Assembly (NCBI GenBank): GCA_017543265.1
Contig: JAFYGI010000006.1
Coordinates: 100,262 to 164,261 of the forward strand
Length of the DNA: 64,000 nt
Direction of reading: 5' to 3'
DNA from: Bacillota bacterium
GTDB lineage: Bacteria > Bacillota > Clostridia > Lachnospirales > CAG-274
Part shown: positions 36,469 through 42,811 of the stretch, piece by piece
Layout of the letters: every line of letters starts with the position of its first letter
Numbering within the stretch: position 1 is the first letter of the stretch
The notes under the pieces: generated by a model
The model's input: the letters and a program-made list of their open reading frames with translations, nothing else
Databases searched by the model: none
Told to the model about the DNA's origin: nothing
Program-made: the position numbers and the translations under genes

Positions 36469-37686
36469 GTGTTAATAGTTAAAAAGTTTGGCGGCAGTTC
36501 CGTTGCCAACGCAGAAAGAATAAAGCATGTTGCACAGACTATCGTCAACAGCTACAATGAGGGCAACCGCGTTGTTGTCGTGCTCAGTGCGCAGGGCGAT
36601 ACAACGGACGAGCTTATCGAAAAGGCAAACGAGATAAACCCCAACGCAAGCAAGCGTGAGATGGATATGCTTCTTGCAACGGGCGAGCAGCAGTCGGTCG
36701 CGCTTATGGCAATGGCCATTCAGGCATTGGATGTACCCGTTATATCATTAAATGCCTTCCAGTGCAAGATATCATCCACATCCAACTACAGCAATGCAAG
36801 GATAAAGGATATCGCGACAGAAAGGATATTAAACGAGCTGGATAACAAGAAGATCGTTATAATCACGGGCTTCCAGGGCGTGAACCGCAGCCTTGACGTA
36901 ACGACACTCGGCCGCGGCGGCAGCGATACATCGGCAGTTGCGCTGGCTGCAAAGCTGGAGGCCGATATCTGCGAGATATACACGGATGTTGACGGCGTGT
37001 ACACGGGTGACCCGCGTGTTATAAAGGGCGCAAAAAAGTTAAACGAAATAACATACGACGAAATGCTCGAGCTGGCAAGCCTTGGCGCAAAGGTGCTGCA
37101 TAACCGCTCGGTCGAACTGGCTAAAAAATACAATGTAAACTTGGTAGTACGCTCCAGTATGACAGATGCAGAGGGTACCATCGTTAAGGAGGAAACAAAA
37201 GTGGAAAAAATGTTGGTAAACGGTGTTGCCGTAGATAAGGATGTTGCAAGAATATCGCTTGTTGGCGTTAAGAACGAGCCCGGTGTGGCATTCAAGCTGT
37301 TCTCCGTATTAAGCAAGGAAAAAATAAGCGTTGATATCATCATCCAGTCCATCGGACGCGACGACAAAAAGGATATTTCATTTACCACCACACGCGAGGA
37401 TCTGGCACAGACTTTGTCGCTGCTCGATCAGAACAAGGAAAGACTCGGCTTTGACAGCGTAAGCTATAACGACCGTGTTGCAAAGGTATCCGTTGTGGGC
37501 GCGGGCATGGCTACAAACCCCGGTGTTGCCGCAAAGATGTTTGAGGCGACCTTTGATGCGGGCATCAACGTAAACATGATCTCGACCTCCGAGATAAAGA
37601 TATCCATACTGGTTGACGAAAAGGATGCCGATAGGGCAGGCAATGCCATACATGACAAGTTTATCGGCAGCGGCGTAGAGATTTAA
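36469..37686 (+). CDS. lysC: aspartate kinase with ACT domains
   Basis: 405 residues from a GTG start behind AAGGAGG. The kinase part carries VKKFGGSSVANAERIKHVA, STTSNYSNARI-like substrate contacts (SSTSNYSNARIKDIA) and the loop TLGRGGSDTSAVALAA. Two ACT domains fill about residues 265-405 (ISLVGVKNEPGVAFKLFSVL and VSVVGAGMATNPGVAAKMF). It phosphorylates aspartate, the first step to lysine, threonine and methionine, and the ACT domains normally give feedback control. No lysine riboswitch is seen in its 53-bp leader. Confidence 0.97.
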   Translation: MLIVKKFGGSSVANAERIKHVAQTIVNSYNEGNRVVVVLSAQGDTTDELIEKANEINPNASKREMDMLLATGEQQSVALMAMAIQALDVPVISLNAFQCKISSTSNYSNARIKDIATERILNELDNKKIVIITGFQGVNRSLDVTTLGRGGSDTSAVALAAKLEADICEIYTDVDGVYTGDPRVIKGAKKLNEITYDEMLELASLGAKVLHNRSVELAKKYNVNLVVRSSMTDAEGTIVKEETKVEKMLVNGVAVDKDVARISLVGVKNEPGVAFKLFSVLSKEKISVDIIIQSIGRDDKKDISFTTTREDLAQTLSLLDQNKERLGFDSVSYNDRVAKVSVVGAGMATNPGVAAKMFEATFDAGINVNMISTSEIKISILVDEKDADRAGNAIHDKFIGSGVEI

Positions 37687-37713
37687 AGGCGCTGCAATAA
37701 AAACCAAAAATCC

Positions 37714-37758
37714 GGCCGAAGCATTGAAGATATAAGTCTTTAATGCTTCGGCCTTTTT
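37714..37758 (+). terminator. intrinsic terminator after lysC
   Basis: GGCCGAAGCATTGAAGA (37714-37730) pairs with TCTTTAATGCTTCGGCC (37737-37753), and T5 follows. The inner core CATTGAAGATAT...TCTTTAATG recurs in a second terminator near 51527. Confidence 0.9.
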
Positions 37759-37808
37759 GATGCGGAAAATAAAAAAGGACTGTCAAATGACAGCCCAGAT
37801 TTATCTTA

Positions 37809-38009
37809 TCAGATGGCGCGTGTAACCTTACCTGCACGAATGCATCTTGCGCATACGTTGATAGATTTAACCGTACCGTTATCAATGATCTTTACCTTGC
37901 GCACATTAGCCTTCCAGGTCTTTTTTGCACGTCTGGAGACCTGACTTCTGTTAATGCTGATCCTGCGGCCGGTAAGCATAGACTTTTCACATATTTCACA
38001 CTTAGCCAT
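37809..38009 (-). CDS. rpmB: 50S ribosomal protein L28
   Basis: 66 residues from the ATG at 38009, chosen because GGAGGTG lies just upstream; an in-frame ATG at 38018 would sit inside it. MAKCEICEKSMLTGRRISINRSQVSRRAKK is the L28 N-terminus (residues 1-30), and CARCIRAGKV near the end completes the four-Cys zinc-binding form of L28. A promoter at 38245-38273 and a 160-nt folded leader lie upstream on the minus strand. Confidence 0.96.
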   Translation of the reverse strand: MAKCEICEKSMLTGRRISINRSQVSRRAKKTWKANVRKVKIIDNGTVKSINVCARCIRAGKVTRAI

Positions 38010-38059
38010 TGCTTGCACCTCCTTGAAAATAGTTGAATTATTTCTTCATAAATTATTTA

Positions 38060-38223
38060 GAAAAGCACTGATTTATAGGAAACCAAAAATAATTTTGCAC
38101 ATTTGTTTTGCGGCTCTGATTGCTATTTTCCGCTTTTAAAGCCGAAAATACGCATGGTCGCCGACAAATATGCCGCCTTCCGGCTAAAATTATTTTTGCT
38201 CAATTGATTTAATCAGTGTTTTC
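38060..38223 (-). ncRNA. nested palindromic leader of rpmB (candidate regulatory RNA or MITE)
   Basis: The 5' leader of the rpmB transcript folds back on itself almost end to end. On the plus strand the arms are CACTGATT (38066-38073) with AATCAGTG (38211-38218), flanked by GAAAAG and GTTTTC, and CAAAAATAATTTT (38084-38096) with AAAATTATTTTTG (38186-38198). Inside lie GCACATTTGT (38097-38106) with ACAAATATGC (38164-38173), which pair in RNA using a G-U wobble, and a central GCTTTTAAAGC. A GCC-GGAA-GGC mini-hairpin with a GNRA-type loop branches off one side. The whole element sits between the rpmB promoter and its ribosome binding site, in the 305-bp spacer 38010-38314. It could be a decayed inverted-repeat transposon or a real cis-acting RNA. 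Confidence 0.6.
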
Positions 38224-38244
38224 ATAGTAAACACATCAATAAAT

Positions 38245-38273
38245 ATAATAGCAGAAAACGGTATAAAATGCAA
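38245..38273 (-). promoter_or_regulatory. sigma-A type promoter for rpmB
   Basis: On the minus strand TTGCAT (38273-38268), 17 bp, TATTAT (38250-38245). Transcription would start near 38238, just ahead of the folded leader. Confidence 0.65.
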
Positions 38274-38314
38274 GCATAAATTAAAAAAAATTGAAATTTT
38301 TTTAAAAGCCGCAT

Positions 38315-39328
38315 TTAAGCGTGCAAAAGCATGCCTTTTTCGTTTTCCGTGGCGTATTCTATATATTTGCCCGTGCCTATGGCGACACAGCTTACGGCCT
38401 CGTCCGCTATAACGGCGTTTATGCCCGTTTTTTCTTTTATAAGCTTGTCAAGCCCGTACAGCATCGACCCGCCGCCCGTCATAACGATACCGCGCTCGGA
38501 TATATCGGCGGCCAGCTCGGGCGGTGTGCGCTCCAGCACATAATGCACCGCATCCACAATGGCAAGGGCGCATTCCTTCATGGCCTCGTTCATCTCGTCC
38601 GATGTGACCTTTATCTGCGCGGGCAGGCCGTTGACAAGGTTTCTGCCGCTTACGTCCATAGTGACCACCGCCGTATCGCTGTAGGCCGTGCCTATGTTTA
38701 TTTTAAGCGACTCCGCCGTGCGCTCGCCTATCAGCATATTATGCTTTTTCTTCATATACTTTATTATCGCATCGTCAAAGTTGTCGCCTGCCATTTTTAT
38801 ACTGGTGCTGACAACATTGCCGCCGAGGGATATAACGGCAATATCCGTGGTGCCGCCGCCTATATCCACCACCATACTGCCGCGGGCACGGTTTATCTCT
38901 ATGCCTGCGCCTATGGCTGCGGCCATCGGCTCCTCAATGATGTATACACGGCTTGCGCCCGCTATGCGCGTTGTTTCCTCCACGGCGCGGCGCTCCACCT
39001 CCGTTACCTTGCTGGGTACGCATACGGCGATACGCGGCTTGCGGAACCAATGCCTGCCGACGGATTTTTCTATAAAATAGCGTATCATGCGCTCGGTCAC
39101 GTCAAAATTGGATATAACGCCCTCACGCAGCGGACGTATGGCCTCTATATGCTGCGGTGTCTTGCCAAGCATACGCCTTGCTTCCTCACCGACTGCCAGC
39201 GTTTCGCCCGTGTACTTGTCCACAGCCACGACAGAAGGCTCCTGCAGGACTATGCCCTGACCCTTTTTATATACCAGGACACTTGCCGTGCCAAGGTCTA
39301 TGCCGATATCGGAACCGTAAAACCACAT
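38315..39328 (-). CDS. mreB: rod shape-determining protein, MreB/Mbl type
   Basis: 337 residues of the actin fold. Phosphate-binding loops are visible as GIDLGTASVLVY and VDIGGGTTDIAVISLGG, with ADSERGIVMTGGGSMLYGLD-like text (ISERGIVMTGGGSMLYGL) near the end. MreB-family filaments guide cell wall synthesis along the cell length. Without mreC/mreD beside it, it may be the Mbl or MreBH-type paralogue. The gene follows a 26-codon ORF and a CNNM-type gene closely, so the three form one unit. Confidence 0.92.
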   Translation of the reverse strand: MWFYGSDIGIDLGTASVLVYKKGQGIVLQEPSVVAVDKYTGETLAVGEEARRMLGKTPQHIEAIRPLREGVISNFDVTERMIRYFIEKSVGRHWFRKPRIAVCVPSKVTEVERRAVEETTRIAGASRVYIIEEPMAAAIGAGIEINRARGSMVVDIGGGTTDIAVISLGGNVVSTSIKMAGDNFDDAIIKYMKKKHNMLIGERTAESLKINIGTAYSDTAVVTMDVSGRNLVNGLPAQIKVTSDEMNEAMKECALAIVDAVHYVLERTPPELAADISERGIVMTGGGSMLYGLDKLIKEKTGINAVIADEAVSCVAIGTGKYIEYATENEKGMLLHA

Positions 39329-39338
39329 TTTCTTTTCC

Positions 39339-39419
39339 TCACTTTTTTATCAGTAAAATAATTACTACTGCGATACATATGACCGATGCCGCAGCACCTG
39401 CCAACATAATAAAACTCAT
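39339..39419 (-). CDS. 26-residue single-helix membrane peptide
   Basis: A very short gene with the start ATG at 39419 overlapping the stop of the CNNM gene (ATGA) and the stop TGA at 39341-39339, only 10 bp before the mreB-like start. The product opens MSFIMLAGAAAS and ends IILLIKK, a single hydrophobic helix with a basic tail. The stop-start overlap implies translational coupling. I do not know its role; a small partner of the CNNM or MreB-like protein is one possibility. It is too short for confident family placement. Confidence 0.6.
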   Translation of the reverse strand: MSFIMLAGAAASVICIAVVIILLIKK

Positions 39420-40780
39420 TTATTTTCCTCCGCAGGCTGCTCCTTTTTAAGTATACGGAGCATAACTATCCTGTTTTTTTCTGCCTTTTCTATCACAAAG
39501 TCAAGGCCGTGTGCGGTGTCCTCTACGGTCTCGCCCGTTTCGGGGAATCTGCCTATAAGGCCGAGCACATAGCCGCCTACTGTCTCGGCATCCTCGCTTT
39601 CAAGGCTTATGCCGAGCATATCGTTTACATCATCGAGCCTTGTTACGGCCTCAACGATAAATTCGTTTTCGCTTACGGGTACGATGTCCTCCTGCTCTTC
39701 CTCGTCCTCCTCGAGTATGTCGCCGACTATCTCCTCTATCATATCCTGAAGTGTCAGCAGACCCGCCGTGCCGCCGTATTCATCCAGCACTATGGCCATA
39801 CGCACGCTGTTGGTGCGCATTATGCCGAAAAGCTGCGAACAGGGCTTGGACTCGTATGTGAAGTAGGGCTCGTGCATATAGTCGTCTATGCGAAAGTCCT
39901 TTGTATCCTCAAGCAGCATAATGTCCTTGAAGGACAAAATGCCGATTATATTATCCATTGTTTCGTTGTATACGGGCAAACGTGTAAACTGGCTCTCCCT
40001 GAAACAGCTTACGGTCTCGGCAAAGGTGGCCGTGACGGGTATAGCCGTCATCTCTGTCCTGGGTACCATAACATTTTCCGCCCGCGTATCGCCGAATTCC
40101 ACCACGTTTGTTATCATCTCGCGCTCGGGCGTTTCCAGCACGCCCTCCTCGTGGCTCACGTTTACCATTGTAAGAAACTCCGACTCGGTAACGAGCGGGG
40201 CATCGCGATCTGTGTCGGGGTCTATGCCAAGCAGCCTGAATATGCCGCCCGTGATAAGGTCAAGCACCGCAATAAACGGCGTAAACACAAACATACAAAA
40301 CGCAATGGGCTTAACGAACATTGCCGCCACCTTTTCGCAGTTTTGCTTTGCATAGGTCTTTGGCGTTATCTCGCCGCAGATAAGCACCGCAATAGTGGTA
40401 AGACCCGTTGCAATGCCGACACCCTTGCTGCCGAACAGATCCGTCGCAATAACGGTGGACAGGGCGGATGCGCCTATATTTACCAGATTGTTGCCTATAA
40501 GTATGGCCGTCAGAAGCTTGGACGGCGTTTCCAGCACACGCTGTATCAGCTGTGCGTTTTTGACCTTTTCATCCACCATGTTCCTTAAACGTATCTGGCC
40601 GATGCTTGTCAGCGAGGTCTCCGCTGCCGAGAAAAAGCCCGATAACACAAGCAATACAAGCAAAAGCACCACCTGTGCGGGACTTACGTTTTTAACTGCA
40701 TTTTCAGCCGCCCGCGTCACCGTCTCGGTAAAGGTGTCCGCAAGCATAAATAAATGTGAACTGTCGGGATCGGGGTTCAC
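39416..40780 (-). CDS. CNNM/DUF21, CBS-pair and CorC domain membrane protein (hemolysin C family)
   Basis: 454 residues. A DUF21/CNNM region with several membrane helices (about 30-210; LVLSGFFSAAETSLTSIGQ is its opening) is followed by a CBS pair (about 225-345, with VMVPRTEMTAIP and EYGGTAGLLTLQDMIEEI), an acid patch, and a CorC/HlyC domain at the end. Older names are hemolysin or TlyC; current evidence favours magnesium or cobalt efflux-type transport control. Its last codons overlap the small peptide gene. Confidence 0.92.
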   Translation of the reverse strand: MNPDPDSSHLFMLADTFTETVTRAAENAVKNVSPAQVVLLLVLLVLSGFFSAAETSLTSIGQIRLRNMVDEKVKNAQLIQRVLETPSKLLTAILIGNNLVNIGASALSTVIATDLFGSKGVGIATGLTTIAVLICGEITPKTYAKQNCEKVAAMFVKPIAFCMFVFTPFIAVLDLITGGIFRLLGIDPDTDRDAPLVTESEFLTMVNVSHEEGVLETPEREMITNVVEFGDTRAENVMVPRTEMTAIPVTATFAETVSCFRESQFTRLPVYNETMDNIIGILSFKDIMLLEDTKDFRIDDYMHEPYFTYESKPCSQLFGIMRTNSVRMAIVLDEYGGTAGLLTLQDMIEEIVGDILEEDEEEQEDIVPVSENEFIVEAVTRLDDVNDMLGISLESEDAETVGGYVLGLIGRFPETGETVEDTAHGLDFVIEKAEKNRIVMLRILKKEQPAEENK

Positions 40781-40909
40781 AAAATCACACTCCTTTAAAA
40801 TGTTACAACTGTATACGTCTCACATTATAACACACCTTGCGGCATTATACAAGAGAAAATATTGGCTTTGCCAAAGCAAGTGTTTTTTTTGGGCTGCGGT
40901 TAATTTTTT

Positions 40910-40938
40910 TTGACATTTCAAGCGGTTTGTGATATAAT
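40910..40938 (+). promoter_or_regulatory. perfect consensus sigma-A promoter of the exported-peptide cluster
   Basis: TTGACA at 40910-40915, 17 bp, TATAAT at 40933-40938. Both hexamers match the consensus exactly, the only such case in the window. It lies 53 bp before the first precursor gene, suggesting strong basal transcription of the cluster's cargo gene. Confidence 0.85.
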
Positions 40939-40991
40939 AAGGGCGTAGAATATATACATGGCTTATGATCTATAGGAAAGAGGGTATTTTC

Positions 40992-41261
40992 ATGAAGCTT
41001 AAATTTGAAAACAAGATAGACGACGATATAATGAAAAACATTACGGGCGGCACGCTTGAGGTATCGCACGAGACCTCCGCGGACGAGATGGTGCATTATG
41101 ACGCTGCACGCACAAGCTGTCCGATATGCGGCGGTTCGGCCCTTGAATACAAGTTTTATGTGACGGGCGACAACTGTCATTGCCGTCTGGGACAAAAATG
41201 TATGAAAGAGGGCTGCGGCTATTCGTGGACTATAGGCGGCAACCTTGAATACGAGGCATAA
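40992..41261 (+). CDS. double-glycine leader peptide with Cys-rich zinc-ribbon-like core (peptide 1)
   Basis: 89 residues from the ATG at 40992 (GAGGG precedes it; an upstream in-frame start adds nine residues). Residues 1-20 look like a leader ending MKNITGG, the Gly-Gly site cut by C39 peptidases. The core of 69 residues carries six Cys: CPIC (43-46), CHC (62-64), C70 and C75, in the pattern CPICGGSAL...GQKCMKEGCGYSWTIGG. Cys spacing resembles a zinc ribbon. A second gene (42529) encodes a parallel peptide, and a C39-ABC exporter lies downstream. No family name is known to me; bacteriocin, metallopeptide or signal are open. Confidence 0.75.
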   Translation: MKLKFENKIDDDIMKNITGGTLEVSHETSADEMVHYDAARTSCPICGGSALEYKFYVTGDNCHCRLGQKCMKEGCGYSWTIGGNLEYEA

Positions 41262-41273
41262 AAGGAGCAAAAT

Positions 41274-42506
41274 ATGAAAAAGAAGATCACTGTGCTGCTT
41301 ACGGCAGCCATGACTCTGGCACTTGCGGGCACGGCCTATGCGTCCGACGTGCTGACAAAAACATATAACGAGCTTGCAAAGGCCGATTTCGGCACGATGA
41401 CGAGCCGCTATGAAAAAATAAACGACCGGGACTATCCGTACTGCGCACCCGAGGGCTTTGAGTTCGGGTCGGGCGCTGTGGGCGGCAAAATTGCCGATTT
41501 TGATGCAGACGGCGCGGACGAGCTGCTTGTGTTTTACGCAAGCCACAAATTAAGCGGCGAAAACTCCGTTTATGCGCAGATGATAGAGGAAACAAACGGC
41601 GTTGCATCGCTGGCGGACGAGTCCGAAAAGATAACAAACTTCCTCTCCGGCGAAAAGGGCGGCGGCTGTATGTTTGTCAAAAACGTGAACGGCAGACCCC
41701 GTATCTTTATGCAGTATACGGGCGAGATAAACAGCTATGCCGACGGCGCGGATTTCCGCATACTGGGTCTTGACTATAACGGTGACGGGTTTGAAACCGT
41801 GTTTGACTACAGCGGTGTGGGCAGTATGTATTCCATCTCCCAAAAGGAGGCGGATGCCTTTAAAGAGGCAGGCCTTACGGGCGTTTTTGATTATTTTGAG
41901 CCGCACAAAGACGAGGACGGCACGACAGAATACTATTTTTCGCCCTATTACGGCGGCGCGGGCAACGAGGAATACGGCGGCTTCAATATCGGTGCGCTTG
42001 AAAAGGACAAGGAAATGATAGTCGATATACTGACAAGCACAAATGTCTTTGACCTTATCGAAAAATACGGCTATGAAAACAGTATGGAGCATATTGAAAA
42101 GGAAGGCCGCATAACCTTATCCGTAGATGATAAAACTAAAATAAAAACACTTATCCGGTACGGCCTTAAAGTTGTCTTTAACGGGGAGCCGATGAAGTTT
42201 GACACGGCACCCTATATAGAAGACGGTACGACCCGCGTACCCATGCGTGCCATATTTGAGGCTCTCGGCGCACAGGTGGAGTGGAACAGCGAGGACAAGA
42301 CCGTAACGGCCGAAAAGGACGGTACGAAAATACGGCTTACAATAGGCGGCAATACCGCTTACATAAACGGCAGCGAGTGTGCGCTCAATGCACCCGCGCA
42401 GGTCAAAAACGGCCGCACTATGGTACCGCTGAGGTTTGTTTCGGAGGCGCTCGGCGCGAAAGTGGGCTGGGACGGCGAAACAAAGACGGTAACAATTGAA
42501 AGTTAA
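41274..42506 (+). CDS. secreted protein with copper amine oxidase N-terminal-like domain
   Basis: 410 residues. A Sec signal peptide (about 1-23, TAYASDV follows) precedes a domain of about 270 residues that I do not recognise, with segments such as KIADFDADGADELLVFY that suggest a beta-propeller or FG-GAP-like repeat. The last 120 residues form a copper amine oxidase N-terminal-type domain (GTTRVPMRAIFEALGAQVEW and GRTMVPLRFVSEALGAKVGW), a wall- or surface-associated fold without copper chemistry. It lies 12 bp after peptide 1 and just before peptide 2, so it is in the same unit and may be a surface partner of the peptides. Confidence 0.75.
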   Translation: MKKKITVLLTAAMTLALAGTAYASDVLTKTYNELAKADFGTMTSRYEKINDRDYPYCAPEGFEFGSGAVGGKIADFDADGADELLVFYASHKLSGENSVYAQMIEETNGVASLADESEKITNFLSGEKGGGCMFVKNVNGRPRIFMQYTGEINSYADGADFRILGLDYNGDGFETVFDYSGVGSMYSISQKEADAFKEAGLTGVFDYFEPHKDEDGTTEYYFSPYYGGAGNEEYGGFNIGALEKDKEMIVDILTSTNVFDLIEKYGYENSMEHIEKEGRITLSVDDKTKIKTLIRYGLKVVFNGEPMKFDTAPYIEDGTTRVPMRAIFEALGAQVEWNSEDKTVTAEKDGTKIRLTIGGNTAYINGSECALNAPAQVKNGRTMVPLRFVSEALGAKVGWDGETKTVTIES

Positions 42507-42528
42507 ATTAAATGAAAGGTTGGTTTTA

Positions 42529-42783
42529 ATGAATATGGGAAATGCAAAAGCTTTAAGCAGCGAAGAAATGAAAAAGGTATCGGGCGGTGCGGGCAGCACG
42601 CCCACAAAGACGATAGAGGGTATGGAAAATTATGCCTCGGAGCTTAAAAACTGCCCCAAGTGCGGCGGCAGCAGCCTTACATACGGCACCTTTGTAATGC
42701 CCGACGGCAAAAGCACAAAGATAGGCCAGATATGTTCCTGCGGCTATTCGTGGACATTCGGCAGCAAAACGGGCGTTTTGTGA
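42529..42783 (+). CDS. double-glycine leader peptide with Cys-rich zinc-ribbon-like core (peptide 2)
   Basis: 84 residues from the ATG at 42529, 9 bp after GAAAGG; an upstream in-frame start at 42496 overlaps the previous gene. Like peptide 1, residues 1-20 end in a Gly-Gly (MKKVSGG), with Met14, Lys15 and the last four residues aligned in both. The 64-residue core has CPKCGGSSL (42-50) and C69, C71 in GQICSCGYSWTFG. The motifs CPxCGGSxL and CGYSW are shared with peptide 1, but only four Cys are present and the second pair is closer. No signal peptide. Confidence 0.8.
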   Translation: MNMGNAKALSSEEMKKVSGGAGSTPTKTIEGMENYASELKNCPKCGGSSLTYGTFVMPDGKSTKIGQICSCGYSWTFGSKTGVL

Positions 42784-42811
42784 TATTGATTTGCGGGAGC
42801 GGACAAAATAA

